Positions 1-6,708 of a stretch of 11,577 nt of DNA are shown here, piece by piece; within the stretch, counting starts at the first letter, position 1; the number at the start of each line of letters is the position of its first letter. The DNA comes from an uncultured Eubacteriales bacterium (GTDB lineage Bacteria; Bacillota; Clostridia; Oscillospirales; CAG-382): contig CAKSCN010000079.1 of the NCBI GenBank assembly GCA_934444485.1, forward strand, positions 1-11,577, written 5' to 3'. Both the position numbers and the translations under genes were made by a program. Under the pieces are notes generated by a model. The model had not been told where the DNA came from, made no database searches, and saw only the letters and a list, made by a program, of their open reading frames with translations.

Positions 1-24
1 TTGTCGAGAGAGGAGGTGATTGCA

Positions 25-120
25 ATGAAGAAATACGAACGCATATGGAAACTGGCTATAGCCGTTATCATAGTGCTTTACATTTTTTCATTTGCACTTC
101 CTGTGCAAACAGTAAGATAA
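25..120 (+). CDS. Small single-pass membrane peptide, candidate type I toxin
   Basis: This frame encodes 31 residues: a basic start (MKKYERIWK), one hydrophobic stretch at about residues 10-25 (LAIAVIIVLYIFSFAL), and a short tail ending in R. AGGAGG at 11-16 lies 8 nt before the ATG, close to ideal, so translation looks real despite the length. An in-frame GTG at 16 overlaps the ribosome binding site and is an unlikely start. The size, single membrane helix, structured 3' end and facing antisense promoter match the general plan of Fst/Ldr/TxpA-type I toxins, which depolarise the membrane when over-produced. I do not recognise the peptide as a named family member, and a small membrane peptide of another kind is possible. 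Its own promoter would lie left of the window. Confidence 0.6.
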   Translation: MKKYERIWKLAIAVIIVLYIFSFALPVQTVR

Positions 121-145
121 CCCCCAACGGCCATTAGGGGTCATC
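116..145 (-). terminator. Stem-loop shared by peptide mRNA and antisense RNA
   Basis: GAT/ATC, ACCCC/GGGGT and AA/TT pair around a 6-nt loop (128-133). As plus-strand RNA the stem has two A.C or C.A mismatches. As minus-strand RNA both become G.U wobbles, giving an unbroken 12-bp stem, which suggests selection on the antisense RNA. The stop codon of the peptide (118-120) lies inside the stem. No strong U-tract follows on either strand, so terminator function is tentative. Confidence 0.5.
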
Positions 146-198
146 TTTAGATTAAAGATACATCCGAAGCGGCATAACCGTTAAGGTTCGCCTCTTTC
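116..198 (-). ncRNA. Candidate antisense RNA (antitoxin) to the small peptide mRNA
   Basis: A consensus promoter at 205-233 on the minus strand would start an RNA near 198 running left across the 3' end of the peptide gene. The RNA would contain a 7-bp stem (143-149 with 153-159, 3-nt loop) and end in the 116-145 stem-loop, giving roughly 80-90 nt. This fits the antisense regulators of Fst-like systems, which pair with the 3' end of the toxin mRNA and share a terminator with it. The ends are inferred from the promoter and hairpins only. Confidence 0.5.
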
Positions 199-204
199 AC
201 CTAT

Positions 205-233
205 ATTGTACCACATCGGTGCGGATTTGTCAA
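205..233 (-). promoter_or_regulatory. Consensus sigma-A promoter facing the small peptide gene
   Basis: Read on the minus strand, TTGACA (233-228) and TACAAT (210-205) are separated by exactly 17 nt. The only gene downstream in that direction is the oppositely oriented 31-residue peptide, so the likely product is an antisense RNA. Confidence 0.75.
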
Positions 234-253
234 GTACAAGCCGGCACTTTTTT

Positions 254-548
254 AATTGAAAATTGAAAGTGGAGAATGGAGAATTATGCACGTGATTTTG
301 AGAAGATACGCATTGTCCGATGTTGGCAAAACTCTGTCTGTTCTTTGTCGCACATCATCAAAATCAGTACCACATAATCAATGAAGAAGAACGGCAGAGC
401 TTTTTTCGACCTCAACTCCGCTCCGATGAAATCTTAGCTTCCCATTATCGCACAACCTCAAAATTCAGCACCATATAATTATTGAAGAAAAGCGGAGCTT
501 TTCCACCCCAATTCTCCATTTTCAACTCTCCATTTTCAATTTCTCCGA
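254..548. repeat. Partial copies of the intergenic repeat module, upstream of the AEC gene
   Basis: The left part (254-293, plus sense) has the AATTGAAAGTGGAGAATGGA-type core. Two further copies lie in minus sense at about 340-425 and 425-548; both carry the ATAATTATATGGT-like tract, and the second carries the GAAAAGC/GCTTTTC hairpin (487-503, loop GGA). The same units recur near 1641, 3480, 5940 and 8122. I see no convincing promoter for the downstream gene here and no gene in the interval. Confidence 0.75.
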
Positions 549-563
549 AAGGACAACATCGAA

Positions 564-1517
564 ATGAACTCATCATCAGCCGTAACCGAGAAAGTCATCG
601 TACTGTTTATAGCGATGCTCTGCGGTATATACGCACGCAAACGCAAATTTCTCAACGCCGAATCGACCACGGCGCTCTCCGCACTGCTCGTGAACATAAC
701 GAATCCGCTTCTGACGATATACGCATTTCAGAAGCCGTACACGCCGGTGCTTTTGGAGAGGGGGCTTATCGTTTTCGCCTCGTCGGTCATCTTACATATA
801 GCGGCAACTCTGCTTGCGTTTCTGTTTTTGCGTCCCGTTAAGGGAATCGACAAGCGCACGACGCTCACCTTCGGCACGATTTTCTCAAACTGCGGCTTTC
901 TCGGCTACCCGGTGCTCATGGCGCTGTTCGGTGCGATGGGGGACGAAAACGGACTCTTTTACGGTGCGTTTTTCACGCTGTTTTTCAACGCATACTGCTG
1001 GACCTACGGAGTTTACCTCATGAACAACGGCAAGGGACTCCCGATGCGTGAGCTTATGAAAAAGGTATTTTTGAACCCGGGCATACTTGCGACGGTGATA
1101 GGCTTTTTGCTGTTTATATCTCCGATTACGCTCACGGAGGGCGTGCTTTACGACGCATTCAAGATGGTGGGCGATATGACGTTTCCGCTGTCGATGTTCA
1201 TCACGGGAAGTCTGCTGTCGCAGGTTGACTTCAAGGCTATGCTTTGCGACAAGGCTCTCTGGCTCTACTCTTTCGTAAAGCTTCTCGTGTTCCCGGCGAT
1301 AGGACTTGCGGTTTGCGTGATTTTTCCGATACCGAAGCTTTACGCATATGTCATAGTGACGATGTGTGCGATGCCCGGCGCAAGCAACACCGCCATAATG
1401 TCCGACCTCTACCACAAGGACCGTGACACTGCCGCACGCTGCGTCGGACTCTCCACCTTCCTCGCCATGTTCACTATACCCCTCACTATGCTCGCCGTGA
1501 GCAGATTTATTGGGTGA
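564..1517 (+). CDS. AEC-family permease (auxin efflux carrier / malate permease family)
   Basis: The 317-residue product is almost wholly hydrophobic, with about ten predicted membrane helices in two halves split by a short hydrophilic stretch near residues 155-168 (NNGKGLPMRELMKK). The first half carries NPLL at 47-50 and the family-like SNCGFLGYP at 108-116; the second half has a MPGASNTAIM segment. Length and pattern fit the Mem_trans (PF03547) family, secondary carriers exporting or importing organic acids and other small anions across the cytoplasmic membrane. The substrate cannot be told from sequence. The ATG is supported by GAAAGGA at 547-553, 10 nt upstream. The gene stands alone between repeat blocks; a hairpin (1524-1540) begins 7 nt after its stop. 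The family is fairly sure; a link to the pentose genes further right is unproven. Confidence 0.88.
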   Translation: MNSSSAVTEKVIVLFIAMLCGIYARKRKFLNAESTTALSALLVNITNPLLTIYAFQKPYTPVLLERGLIVFASSVILHIAATLLAFLFLRPVKGIDKRTTLTFGTIFSNCGFLGYPVLMALFGAMGDENGLFYGAFFTLFFNAYCWTYGVYLMNNGKGLPMRELMKKVFLNPGILATVIGFLLFISPITLTEGVLYDAFKMVGDMTFPLSMFITGSLLSQVDFKAMLCDKALWLYSFVKLLVFPAIGLAVCVIFPIPKLYAYVIVTMCAMPGASNTAIMSDLYHKDRDTAARCVGLSTFLAMFTIPLTMLAVSRFIG

Positions 1518-1523
1518 GGAGAG

Positions 1524-1540
1524 GAAAAGCGAGGCTTTTC
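1524..1540 (+). terminator. GAAAAGC/GCTTTTC stem-loop after the AEC gene
   Basis: A perfect 7-bp stem with a GAG loop lies just past the stop codon. No T-tract follows (AAAAATTG comes next), so it is a weak terminator candidate. The same stem recurs many times in the repeat modules, so it may simply be a module piece. Confidence 0.35.
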
Positions 1541-1544
1541 AAAA

Positions 1545-1577
1545 ATTGACGATCGACAATTGACGATTGACGATTAC
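1545..1577 (+). repeat. Tandem GACGATT heptamers near the AEC gene end
   Basis: ATTGACGATCGACAATTGAC followed by two more GACGATT-type units forms a short tandem repeat. The same heptamer, in the same orientation relative to the gene, follows deoR at 4013-4040. An AATTCATAATTCATAATGC tract comes directly after it, up to about 1615. Confidence 0.6.
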
Positions 1578-1640
1578 TGTTTAATGCATAATTCATAATT
1601 CATAATGCATAATTGACGTGGGAAAGCGGAGCTTTTAAAT

Positions 1641-2510
1641 AATTGAGAATTGAGAGTGGAGAATGGAGAATTGACGTTGAAAAGCTTCGCTTTTCTTCAT
1701 TAATTATGTGGTGCGGAGTTTGAGGCTGTGCGACAACGGAAAGGCGGATTTTTGATGAGGTTGTTGGTGTTTGAGCCTGTGCGGTTATTCCGAAGCTCAT
1801 TGGTGTTTTGTAGGGAACGGGCTTGCTCGTTCCGGAAGCTCCGATAACCGCCGACCTTGGATAACACGCATTTGCAATAACCGTTTGCCACATTTCTACG
1901 GTGCGATATATGTAACCTTACGTTTGGTTCTAAATTGACAGCCCCTCAGGCGGCAAAGCCGCCAACTCCATGGGTTGCCTTGCAACCGGTTGCAAAAGAG
2001 GAACCTCGGCAGCAGAGCTGCCTCCAATACACCATGGAGAAAGTGCTAACCTTGAGCTTCGCACTCTCAAGAAAGCTTGATTTTCACCGAATTTCCCATG
2101 GAGAATGCCAACTCCCGAGCTTCGCACTTTCCCAAAAGCTCATCTTTCCGTAATTTGTCGTCGAACGAAGTGAGGTACAAATTCCGGGAACGGGAGAAGT
2201 TCGGATTAAGTCCCCACAAAGTTTGATGCTACAAAAATCTAAGTCGGTCACTTGCGTATATGGTCACCGACTTTCGCACTATCTTGGATTCGCACCGTCC
2301 AAAAGCTCCCCTTCGACCGAGACTTCGTCGAGGTTGAACGATACCTGTGCAGACACACTTCGTAGTCTGCACGAAAGTAAATGCTTCGCAAGCTCGCATT
2401 TCTTTCCATGTTCTACACAGCCTATGCTTAATTCCCTGCAAAGCGAAGGTTTGCACGCTGAACGAAGTTCTGCGTTTTAAAGTTCTTTGGTTCTTTCTTT
2501 CAAGAAAGAA
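1641..2510 (+). repeat. Intergenic mosaic repeat module, copy 1
   Basis: No gene is supported in this gap. In order it holds: the GAGAATGGAGAATT core; hairpin GAAAAGC-TTC-GCTTTTC (1679-1695); a GGTGCGGAGTTTGAGGCTG tract; an ACCGT/ACGGT stem (about 1880-1905); the palindrome TGCAACCGGTTGCA (1981-1994); a CACCATGGAGAAAGTGC segment; a 32-nt hairpin (2152-2183); GGATTAAGTCC...TTTGATGC (2204-2228); an AAGTCGGT/ACCGACTT hairpin (2241-2273); the motif at 2311-2341; and the hairpin at 2491-2510. The same order, with losses, recurs at 3424-3984 and 5936-6806. Short open frames here are incidental. Confidence 0.8.
2491..2510. repeat. Terminal stem-loop TTCTTTCT/AGAAAGAA of module copy 1
   Basis: An 8-bp stem with a TTCA loop, preceded by AAAGTTCTTTGG. 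It lies 51 nt beyond the stop of the convergent HAD gene and may act as a terminator for either strand, but no clear T-tract follows. Matching stems occur at 3963-3984 and 6785-6806. Confidence 0.55.
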
Positions 2511-2561
2511 TGCGTCGCAGACGCCTCCGCGGCGAGCAGCCACCGTAAGCTCCCGTAAGCG

Positions 2562-3356
2562 TCACAGCTCGTCCGCCATTTCACGGATATTTTTGTAGAC
2601 ACGGTCGGGAGTTACGCCGTACTTTTCGATATCATCAAGCGTACCCTCGCCGCTCAGGACGAACGCAGTGTCGATGCCGGCATTCACGCCGCAGGCAATG
2701 TCCGTGTAAAGGCGGTCGCCCACAACAACCGTTTCGCCGGGCGTAAAACCGAACTTCGCCATTGCCGACAATGCCATCTCAGGCTCCGGCTTGCCGATAA
2801 ACCGAGGCTTGCGCTTCGTCGCATTCTCGAGCATTATGCTCACCGAGCCGCAGTCCGGGACGTAGCCGTACCACGTCGGACAAACAAGGTCAGGATTCGT
2901 CGCTATGTAGTCCACCTCAGACCGCCCGAGAAGTATGCAGGCGTCCTCAAGCTTGCGGAACGAAAGCTCCGTGTCAAAGCCCATGCAAAGACAGTCGATG
3001 TCCTCGCCCTTTCCCTCGATGCGGTCAACCGCCGGAAGTCCTGCCGACAAAAGCTGTTCACGGAACGACGCCGTGCCGAATGCGTAAATCTTCCTGTAAT
3101 TTCTCGGCTTCAGAAACGCCACAGTTGCGTCAACCGACGTCAGAAAGTCGCCGCTGTCCGACTCTATGCCGAGAGACGCCAGCTTCTCTATGTACTTGTC
3201 CACACTCTTCGACGAGTTGTTCGTCATGAAGACGTACTTTCCGCCTCGCTTGCGAACCTTCGCAAGAAAATCCGTCGTGCCGTCAAACAGCTCGTTGTCA
3301 AGATATATCGTGCCGTCCATGTCAAGTAAGAACAGCTTCTTTTCTTTCAGATTCAT
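2562..3356 (-). CDS. HAD-superfamily class IIA sugar phosphatase (NagD/AraL-like)
   Basis: The 264-residue product carries the HAD catalytic signatures: motif I DMDGT with nucleophile D12 and acid/base D14, motif II TNN at 45-47, motif III K189 in IGKPEPEM, and motif IV GDRLYTD with D214 and D219. The long insert between motifs II and III is the C2 cap of the NagD/pNPPase subfamily, and the length is typical. Such enzymes are cytosolic phosphatases of small sugar phosphates; the Bacillus arabinose-operon member AraL belongs here. Proximity to araD and araM makes an AraL-like role attractive, but substrate is not readable. The ATG at 3356 is preceded by GGGAGGT a few bases upstream; the frame stays open 18 codons further without a ribosome binding site, so the shorter start is preferred. 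No promoter is evident. Confidence 0.9.
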   Translation of the reverse strand: MNLKEKKLFLLDMDGTIYLDNELFDGTTDFLAKVRKRGGKYVFMTNNSSKSVDKYIEKLASLGIESDSGDFLTSVDATVAFLKPRNYRKIYAFGTASFREQLLSAGLPAVDRIEGKGEDIDCLCMGFDTELSFRKLEDACILLGRSEVDYIATNPDLVCPTWYGYVPDCGSVSIMLENATKRKPRFIGKPEPEMALSAMAKFGFTPGETVVVGDRLYTDIACGVNAGIDTAFVLSGEGTLDDIEKYGVTPDRVYKNIREMADEL

Positions 3357-3373
3357 AATTACCTCCCGGAGTA

Positions 3374-3424
3374 AGAGTGATGTCGTTCCTTCGGAACGAG
3401 AGAAGTGCAAGCAAGCTTGCGGTA
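3374..3424. repeat. Pair of small hairpins upstream of the HAD gene
   Basis: TCGTTCC-TTC-GGAACGA (3383-3399) and the palindrome GCAAGCTTGC (3411-3420) sit next to each other. The roughly 40-bp block is nearly identical to 5821-5861 in the hairpin array after araD, showing that array units are dispersed. Confidence 0.75.
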
Positions 3425-3984
3425 ATTGAAAATGGAAAATGGAAAGCGGAGAATTGGGGTTGAAAAGCGGAGCTTTTCAAAATTGAGAATTGAAAGTGGA
3501 GAATGGAGAATTGATGTCGAAAAACGCTAAGCGTTTTTCTTCAATAATTTTTATGGTGCGGAGTTGAGGTTGTGCGGTGACGGAATGTCGGATTTTTGCC
3601 GAGGGTATTGGTGTATTGGAGTGAGTCGGCTTCGCCTCCTCCATGAAACACCCAAGAGGAAGTGCCAATCTCAAGCTTCGCACCGCCCAAAAACCTCATC
3701 TTCGCCGAATTTTGCTGTCGAGCGGAGCGAGGCGTAAAATCGGTGAACGGGAGAAGTTCGGATTAAGTCCTAACAAAGTTTGATGCCAATGCACCCTTTG
3801 AGCGAGGCGTTGCCGAGCTTAAACGCTCCGACCTCGGATAAGATGAGTCCTGCCTCATCTAAGTCGGCGGCTTGCGTTTATGGACGCCGACTTCGGTACC
3901 CCCTCAAAATTACATTAAATCCGTCCCTGCAAAGCGTCAGCTTTGCTCCTTAAAATTCTTTGGTTCTTTCTTTTAAGAAAGAAC
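3424..3984 (+). repeat. Intergenic mosaic repeat module, copy 2
   Basis: No gene is supported here. The GAGAATGGAGAATT core occurs twice (3424-3455 divergent, 3481-3512), each followed by a hairpin: GAAAAGC-GGA-GCTTTTC (3462-3478) and the longer GAAAAACGC-TAA-GCGTTTTTC (3519-3539). Then come the TATGGTGCGGAGTTGAGG tract, a hairpin at 3709-3740, GGATTAAGTCC...TTTGATGCC (3757-3786), an AGATGAG/CTCATCT stem (3841-3860), AAGTCGGCG/CGCCGACTT (3861-3893), and a 3963-3984 stem-loop. The palindrome TGCAACCGGTTGCA and the 2311-2341 motif are missing from this copy. Confidence 0.8.
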
Positions 3985-4012
3985 GCCCCTGCGGCGAGCG
4001 GCTCCCGTAATT

Positions 4013-4040
4013 GTCAATCGTCAATCGTCAATCGTCAATT
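4013..4040 (-). repeat. Four tandem GTCAATC heptamers at the deoR 3' end
   Basis: Three GTCAATC units and one GTCAATT run without gaps, ending 6 nt beyond the deoR stop codon. In deoR sense they read GATTGAC/GACGATT, the same orientation as the array after the AEC gene. Confidence 0.7.
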
Positions 4041-4046
4041 GCTTTG

Positions 4047-4790
4047 CTACCTTACGTCGCAGCGTGTGCGGAGGTCTTTCGGCGGCGAGTCGAAGATACA
4101 GGCGTCGAGACTGTCGGCGGAGGTCAGAACGTAGAGCGAGCGTGAGCCAAACTTTTCGCTGTCGCACAGGAATACCCTCTTCTTCGCACACTCGAGCATG
4201 AGACGCCGTGCGTAGTTTTCCTCGGGCGTGGGGTCGGTTATGACTCCGTCACGGTCAATGCTCTGCGACGAAAAAAACAGTATGTCCGGACGAAGCCGGC
4301 TTATCGCCGCATAGGTCTCTTCGCCGGAAAGTACGGCGTTTCCGCCTATCGAATGTCCGCCGAGACAGTGGGTGTTTATCGAAAAATTCACGGCGTTCAC
4401 GGCGGTTATCATGTTGTTCGTGAATACCGTCACGTCGTGAAGCTTCGCTATGTGCGGTATGAGAAACCCGGCCGTCGTCGAGCTGTCAAGCATTATACTC
4501 TGCCCGTCGCTCAGCATTGCGGCGGCTTTTTTTGCTATCACACGCTTCGCAAGAGTGTTTTTATTCATGCGGTCGTCAAGCCTCGCCGGTCGGTTCACGT
4601 CGTCAAGAGCACACGCTCCGCCGTGAGTGCGCCTTATGCAGTATAAACCCTCAAGCTTCGCCAAATCCCTGCGCACGCTCGACTCCGAGGTGTACGTCAG
4701 CTCCGCAAGCTTCGCCACCGTCAGAAAACTGTGGTCGTTGATGAGGTCAAGCATCTCGCTCTGCCTGTCGGTCAGACGCTTCTTTTCCAT
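4047..4790 (-). CDS. DeoR-family transcriptional repressor
   Basis: The 247-residue product has an N-terminal winged helix-turn-helix at about residues 6-60, with recognition helix TSESSVRRDL (34-43) and the family mark RRTHGGA (53-59). A DeoRC-type effector domain follows, with DSSTT (102-106), TNN (124-126), LGGHSIGG and a CDSEKFG segment. DeoR regulators normally repress sugar catabolic genes and release DNA on binding a phosphorylated sugar. The divergent neighbour is araD, with shared promoter DNA and three phased repeats, so araD and the regulator itself are the likely targets. The frame is open 55 codons upstream, but the ATG at 4790 has GGAGA 10 nt before it and starts the conserved domain, while the upstream stretch contains the promoters. 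The ligand is unknown; a pentose phosphate is a guess from context. Confidence 0.92.
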   Translation of the reverse strand: MEKKRLTDRQSEMLDLINDHSFLTVAKLAELTYTSESSVRRDLAKLEGLYCIRRTHGGACALDDVNRPARLDDRMNKNTLAKRVIAKKAAAMLSDGQSIMLDSSTTAGFLIPHIAKLHDVTVFTNNMITAVNAVNFSINTHCLGGHSIGGNAVLSGEETYAAISRLRPDILFFSSQSIDRDGVITDPTPEENYARRLMLECAKKRVFLCDSEKFGSRSLYVLTSADSLDACIFDSPPKDLRTRCDVR

Positions 4791-4828
4791 TTTACGCCGC
4801 TCTCCTTTCCTTTCTGCATCGTGTGCGC

Positions 4829-4880
4829 CTGCGCATTTCGCTGTATTTTCTGCGCATTTTGCAAATAATCGTGCGTATTT
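4829..4880. promoter_or_regulatory. Three 10-bp direct repeats at 21-bp period, candidate DeoR operator
   Basis: CTGCGCATTT occurs at 4829-4838 and 4850-4859, and GTGCGTATTT (8/10) at 4871-4880. Each start is exactly 21 bp after the last, two turns of B-DNA, so all three face the same side. They lie in the deoR leader and just left of the araD -35 box, where a repressor could block both genes. Confidence 0.5.
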
Positions 4881-4900
4881 ACCTGCTTTTGCGCCGAGTA

Positions 4901-4928
4901 TTGCAATAATATGGGAACACGGTATAAT
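4901..4928 (+). promoter_or_regulatory. Sigma-A promoter for araD
   Basis: TTGCAA (4901-4906) and TATAAT (4923-4928) are separated by 16 nt. The -10 box overlaps the deoR -10 box within the perfect palindrome TATAATTATA (4923-4932), so polymerases for the two genes should exclude each other. Confidence 0.65.
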
Positions 4929-4955
4929 TATAACAGACGGCGGACGAAATGTCAA
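4927..4955 (-). promoter_or_regulatory. Perfect consensus sigma-A promoter for deoR
   Basis: On the minus strand TTGACA (4955-4950) and TATAAT (4932-4927) are 17 nt apart. Transcription would start near 4920, leaving a deoR leader of about 130 nt that contains the 21-bp-spaced repeats. Its -35 box overlaps the upstream ATG at 4949, a reason to reject that ATG as the araD start. Confidence 0.75.
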
Positions 4956-4990
4956 CAGCCGAAGCGAAAAAAGTGAGGAAAAGAGAAAAA

Positions 4991-5689
4991 ATGTTATCGG
5001 AACTCAAGGAAAGAGTCTGCGAAGCGAATATTGCGCTCAAAGCGCACGGACTCATAACCCTTACCTGGGGCAACGTGTCCGAACGTGACCGTGAAACGGG
5101 ACTCATTGCAATTAAACCCTCAGGTGTTGACTACGACAGCCTGAAACCGTCGGACATAGTGATAATCGACGAAAACGGAAATGTTGTCGAGGGAACGCTC
5201 AGGCCCTCGTCGGACGCACCCACACACGCATTCCTCTACCGTGCGTTCCCGTCAATCGGCGGAATAACCCACACGCACTCACGCTATGCGACGGTTTTCG
5301 CACAGTCAGGCAGAGGTATACCGCCTCTCGGCACGACCCACGCAGACGCATTTTACGGCGAAGTGCCGTGTACACGGAAAATGACGGCGGCGGAAATAGA
5401 GGGAGACTACGAAGCCGAAACGGGCAAGGTGATAGCGGAGCTTTTCGACGAAAAGACGGTTCTTGAAGTTCCGGCGGCGCTTGTTCACTCGCATGGTCCG
5501 TTTTGCTGGGGTGCGGACGCAAACAAGTCGGTCGAGAATGCGGTCGTACTCGAAGAGGTCGCAATGATGGCGTTTCACACTCTCACACTCAATCCGCACG
5601 CCGCTTTTCAGTCTGAGCTTCTTGACCGTCACTGGCTGCGAAAGCACGGCAAGAATGCGTACTACGGGCAAGGGAAGAGCAAAGCTTAG
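4991..5689 (+). CDS. araD: L-ribulose-5-phosphate 4-epimerase
   Basis: The 232-residue product is colinear with E. coli AraD (231 residues). AraD converts L-ribulose 5-phosphate to D-xylulose 5-phosphate, the last step of L-arabinose entry into the pentose phosphate pathway, in the cytosol with a divalent metal. Visible marks are LTWGNVS (24-30), KPSGVDY (42-48), PSSD with D75, metal ligands H94 and H96 in THTHSR, GTTHAD (114-119), H168 in HSHGPF, and the C-terminal YYGQ. The frame is open from ATG 4949, but the homologous start is ATG 4991 (MLSELKERVCEANIAL), with GAGGA 11 nt upstream. The relatives SgbE, UlaF and FucA share the fold; this is closest to AraD from memory of the sequences. Its last codons form a hairpin (5679-5695) that opens the downstream array. 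It is divergent from and probably controlled by deoR. Confidence 0.93.
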   Translation: MLSELKERVCEANIALKAHGLITLTWGNVSERDRETGLIAIKPSGVDYDSLKPSDIVIIDENGNVVEGTLRPSSDAPTHAFLYRAFPSIGGITHTHSRYATVFAQSGRGIPPLGTTHADAFYGEVPCTRKMTAAEIEGDYEAETGKVIAELFDEKTVLEVPAALVHSHGPFCWGADANKSVENAVVLEEVAMMAFHTLTLNPHAAFQSELLDRHWLRKHGKNAYYGQGKSKA

Positions 5690-5903
5690 CTTTGCAGTGA
5701 AATGTGTTCCTTGCGGAACACACGAAATACGCCTGCGGCGTGTGAAATATCTCGCTTCGCTCGATGTGAAATGTGCCTGCGGCACGTTTTAAGGTAGAAA
5801 AGCTTCGCTTTTCAAAGTTATGTCGTTCCTTCGGAACGAGTGAAGTGCAAGCTTCGCTTGCGTGAAGTGACGGCTTCGCCGTCGTGATGTGTTGCTTCGC
5901 AAC
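5679..5903. repeat. Array of about nine small hairpins after araD
   Basis: Perfect or near-perfect stems follow one another: GCAAAGC/GCTTTGC (5679-5695, holding the araD stop), TGTGTTCC/GGAACACA (5703-5722), ACGCC/GGCGT (5729-5741), a weak CTCGCTTCGCTCG unit (about 5751-5763), GTGCC/GGCAC (5773-5785), GAAAAGC/GCTTTTC (5797-5813), TCGTTCC/GGAACGA (5823-5839), GCAAGC/GCTTGC (5847-5861), GACGGC/GCCGTC (5869-5883) and GTTGC/GCAAC (5891-5903). Loops are mostly TTC or TGC. Many linkers resemble GTGAAATGTG or GTGAAGTG. No coding potential is seen. Confidence 0.85.
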
Positions 5904-6250
5904 GTTGACGTGGAAAAGCTCCTAAAGTCGCTTTGGAGTGGAGAATTGAGAGTGGAGAATGGAGAATTAGGGTTGAAAAGCTTCGCTTTTCTTCTTTGAT
6001 TATATGGTGCTTACCGTTTGTCGCATTTCTACGGTACGGAAACGATAACCGTGCGTGCGGTTCTTGCGGCGGGAGACAAGCCGCCGCCCTACGATGTGAC
6101 GTCGCAAGCGACTTTCAGGCGACGCAACAAAGTTGCTTTCGCAAAGAAAATGCTTCGCAAGCTCGCATTTTTTCCACATACCATGGAGAGAGTGCGAACC
6201 TCGAACTACGCACTCTCAAGAAAGCTTGATTTTCCCCGAATTCCCCATAG

Positions 6251-6355
6251 AGAAAGTACTTATCCGACAGTCCCTCAGTCCGACGACTGCGTAACGACTT
6301 CGTCGTGACAGCTCCGGAGGTTGCTCTGCAACCGGTTGCACAAGAGGATGCCTCC
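6251..6355 (+). repeat. Left arm of 105-bp inverted repeat flanking araM
   Basis: This stretch matches the reverse complement of 8428-8532 at 102 of 105 positions by eye. It includes GGTTGC-TCT-GCAACC (6319-6333) and the palindrome TGCAACCGGTTGCA (6327-6340). No integrase or recombinase gene lies nearby. Confidence 0.85.
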
Positions 6356-6694
6356 AAAGTTGGCAAAGCCAACTCCTGCTTTGCCGCCTCCAATACACCC
6401 ATAAGCAAGTGCCTATCTTCGAGCTTCGCACTTTCAAGGAAGCTTGATTTTCACCGAATCCCCCATAAGCGAGTGCCAACCTGAATTCACGCACTGCCAA
6501 AAAAGCCCCTCTTCGCAAAAATGAAATTGTCGAGCTGTGCGAGGCGTTTCATTGCGAACGGGTGAACCTCGGATTAAGTCCCCACAAAATCTGATGCCAA
6601 CCCCACCTTCGACCGAGACTTCGTCGAGGTTGAACGGCACTCTCTTCGATAAGATGAGTCCTGCCCCATCTAAGTCGGCGGTGTCGCCTATGAT

Positions 6695-6708
6695 GCGCAT
6701 ATATGCGC
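6695..6708. repeat. Perfect 14-bp palindrome GCGCATATATGCGC
   Basis: This palindrome forms the tip of the AAGTCGGCG/CGCCGACTT hairpin in module copy 3 and is absent from the equivalent loops of copies 1 and 2. Confidence 0.6.

Noticed and set aside
474..479. TATAAT as the -10 of the AEC gene promoter
   Set aside because: No -35 at proper spacing, and the run belongs to the module's recurrent ATAATTATATGGT tract.
885..1415. 176-codon minus-strand frame within the AEC gene
   Set aside because: It is a shadow of the permease; the product is His/Arg/Glu-rich with no domain and no ribosome binding site.
4791..4955. N-terminal extension of deoR to 4955
   Set aside because: The stretch contains the deoR promoter and the phased repeats, and no DeoR protein has such a leader; ATG 4790 has a ribosome binding site.
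4949..4990. Upstream ATG 4949 as the araD start
   Set aside because: This ATG overlaps the deoR -35 box, the extra 14 residues are absent from AraD relatives, and ATG 4991 matches the usual N-terminus.
5306..5785. 159-codon minus-strand frame across araD and the hairpin array
   Set aside because: It overlaps araD almost entirely and its remaining part translates hairpin repeats.
5679..5903. CRISPR array
   Set aside because: Units are hairpins with variable stems and constant loops; there are no identical 25-40 bp repeats with regular unique spacers and no cas genes.
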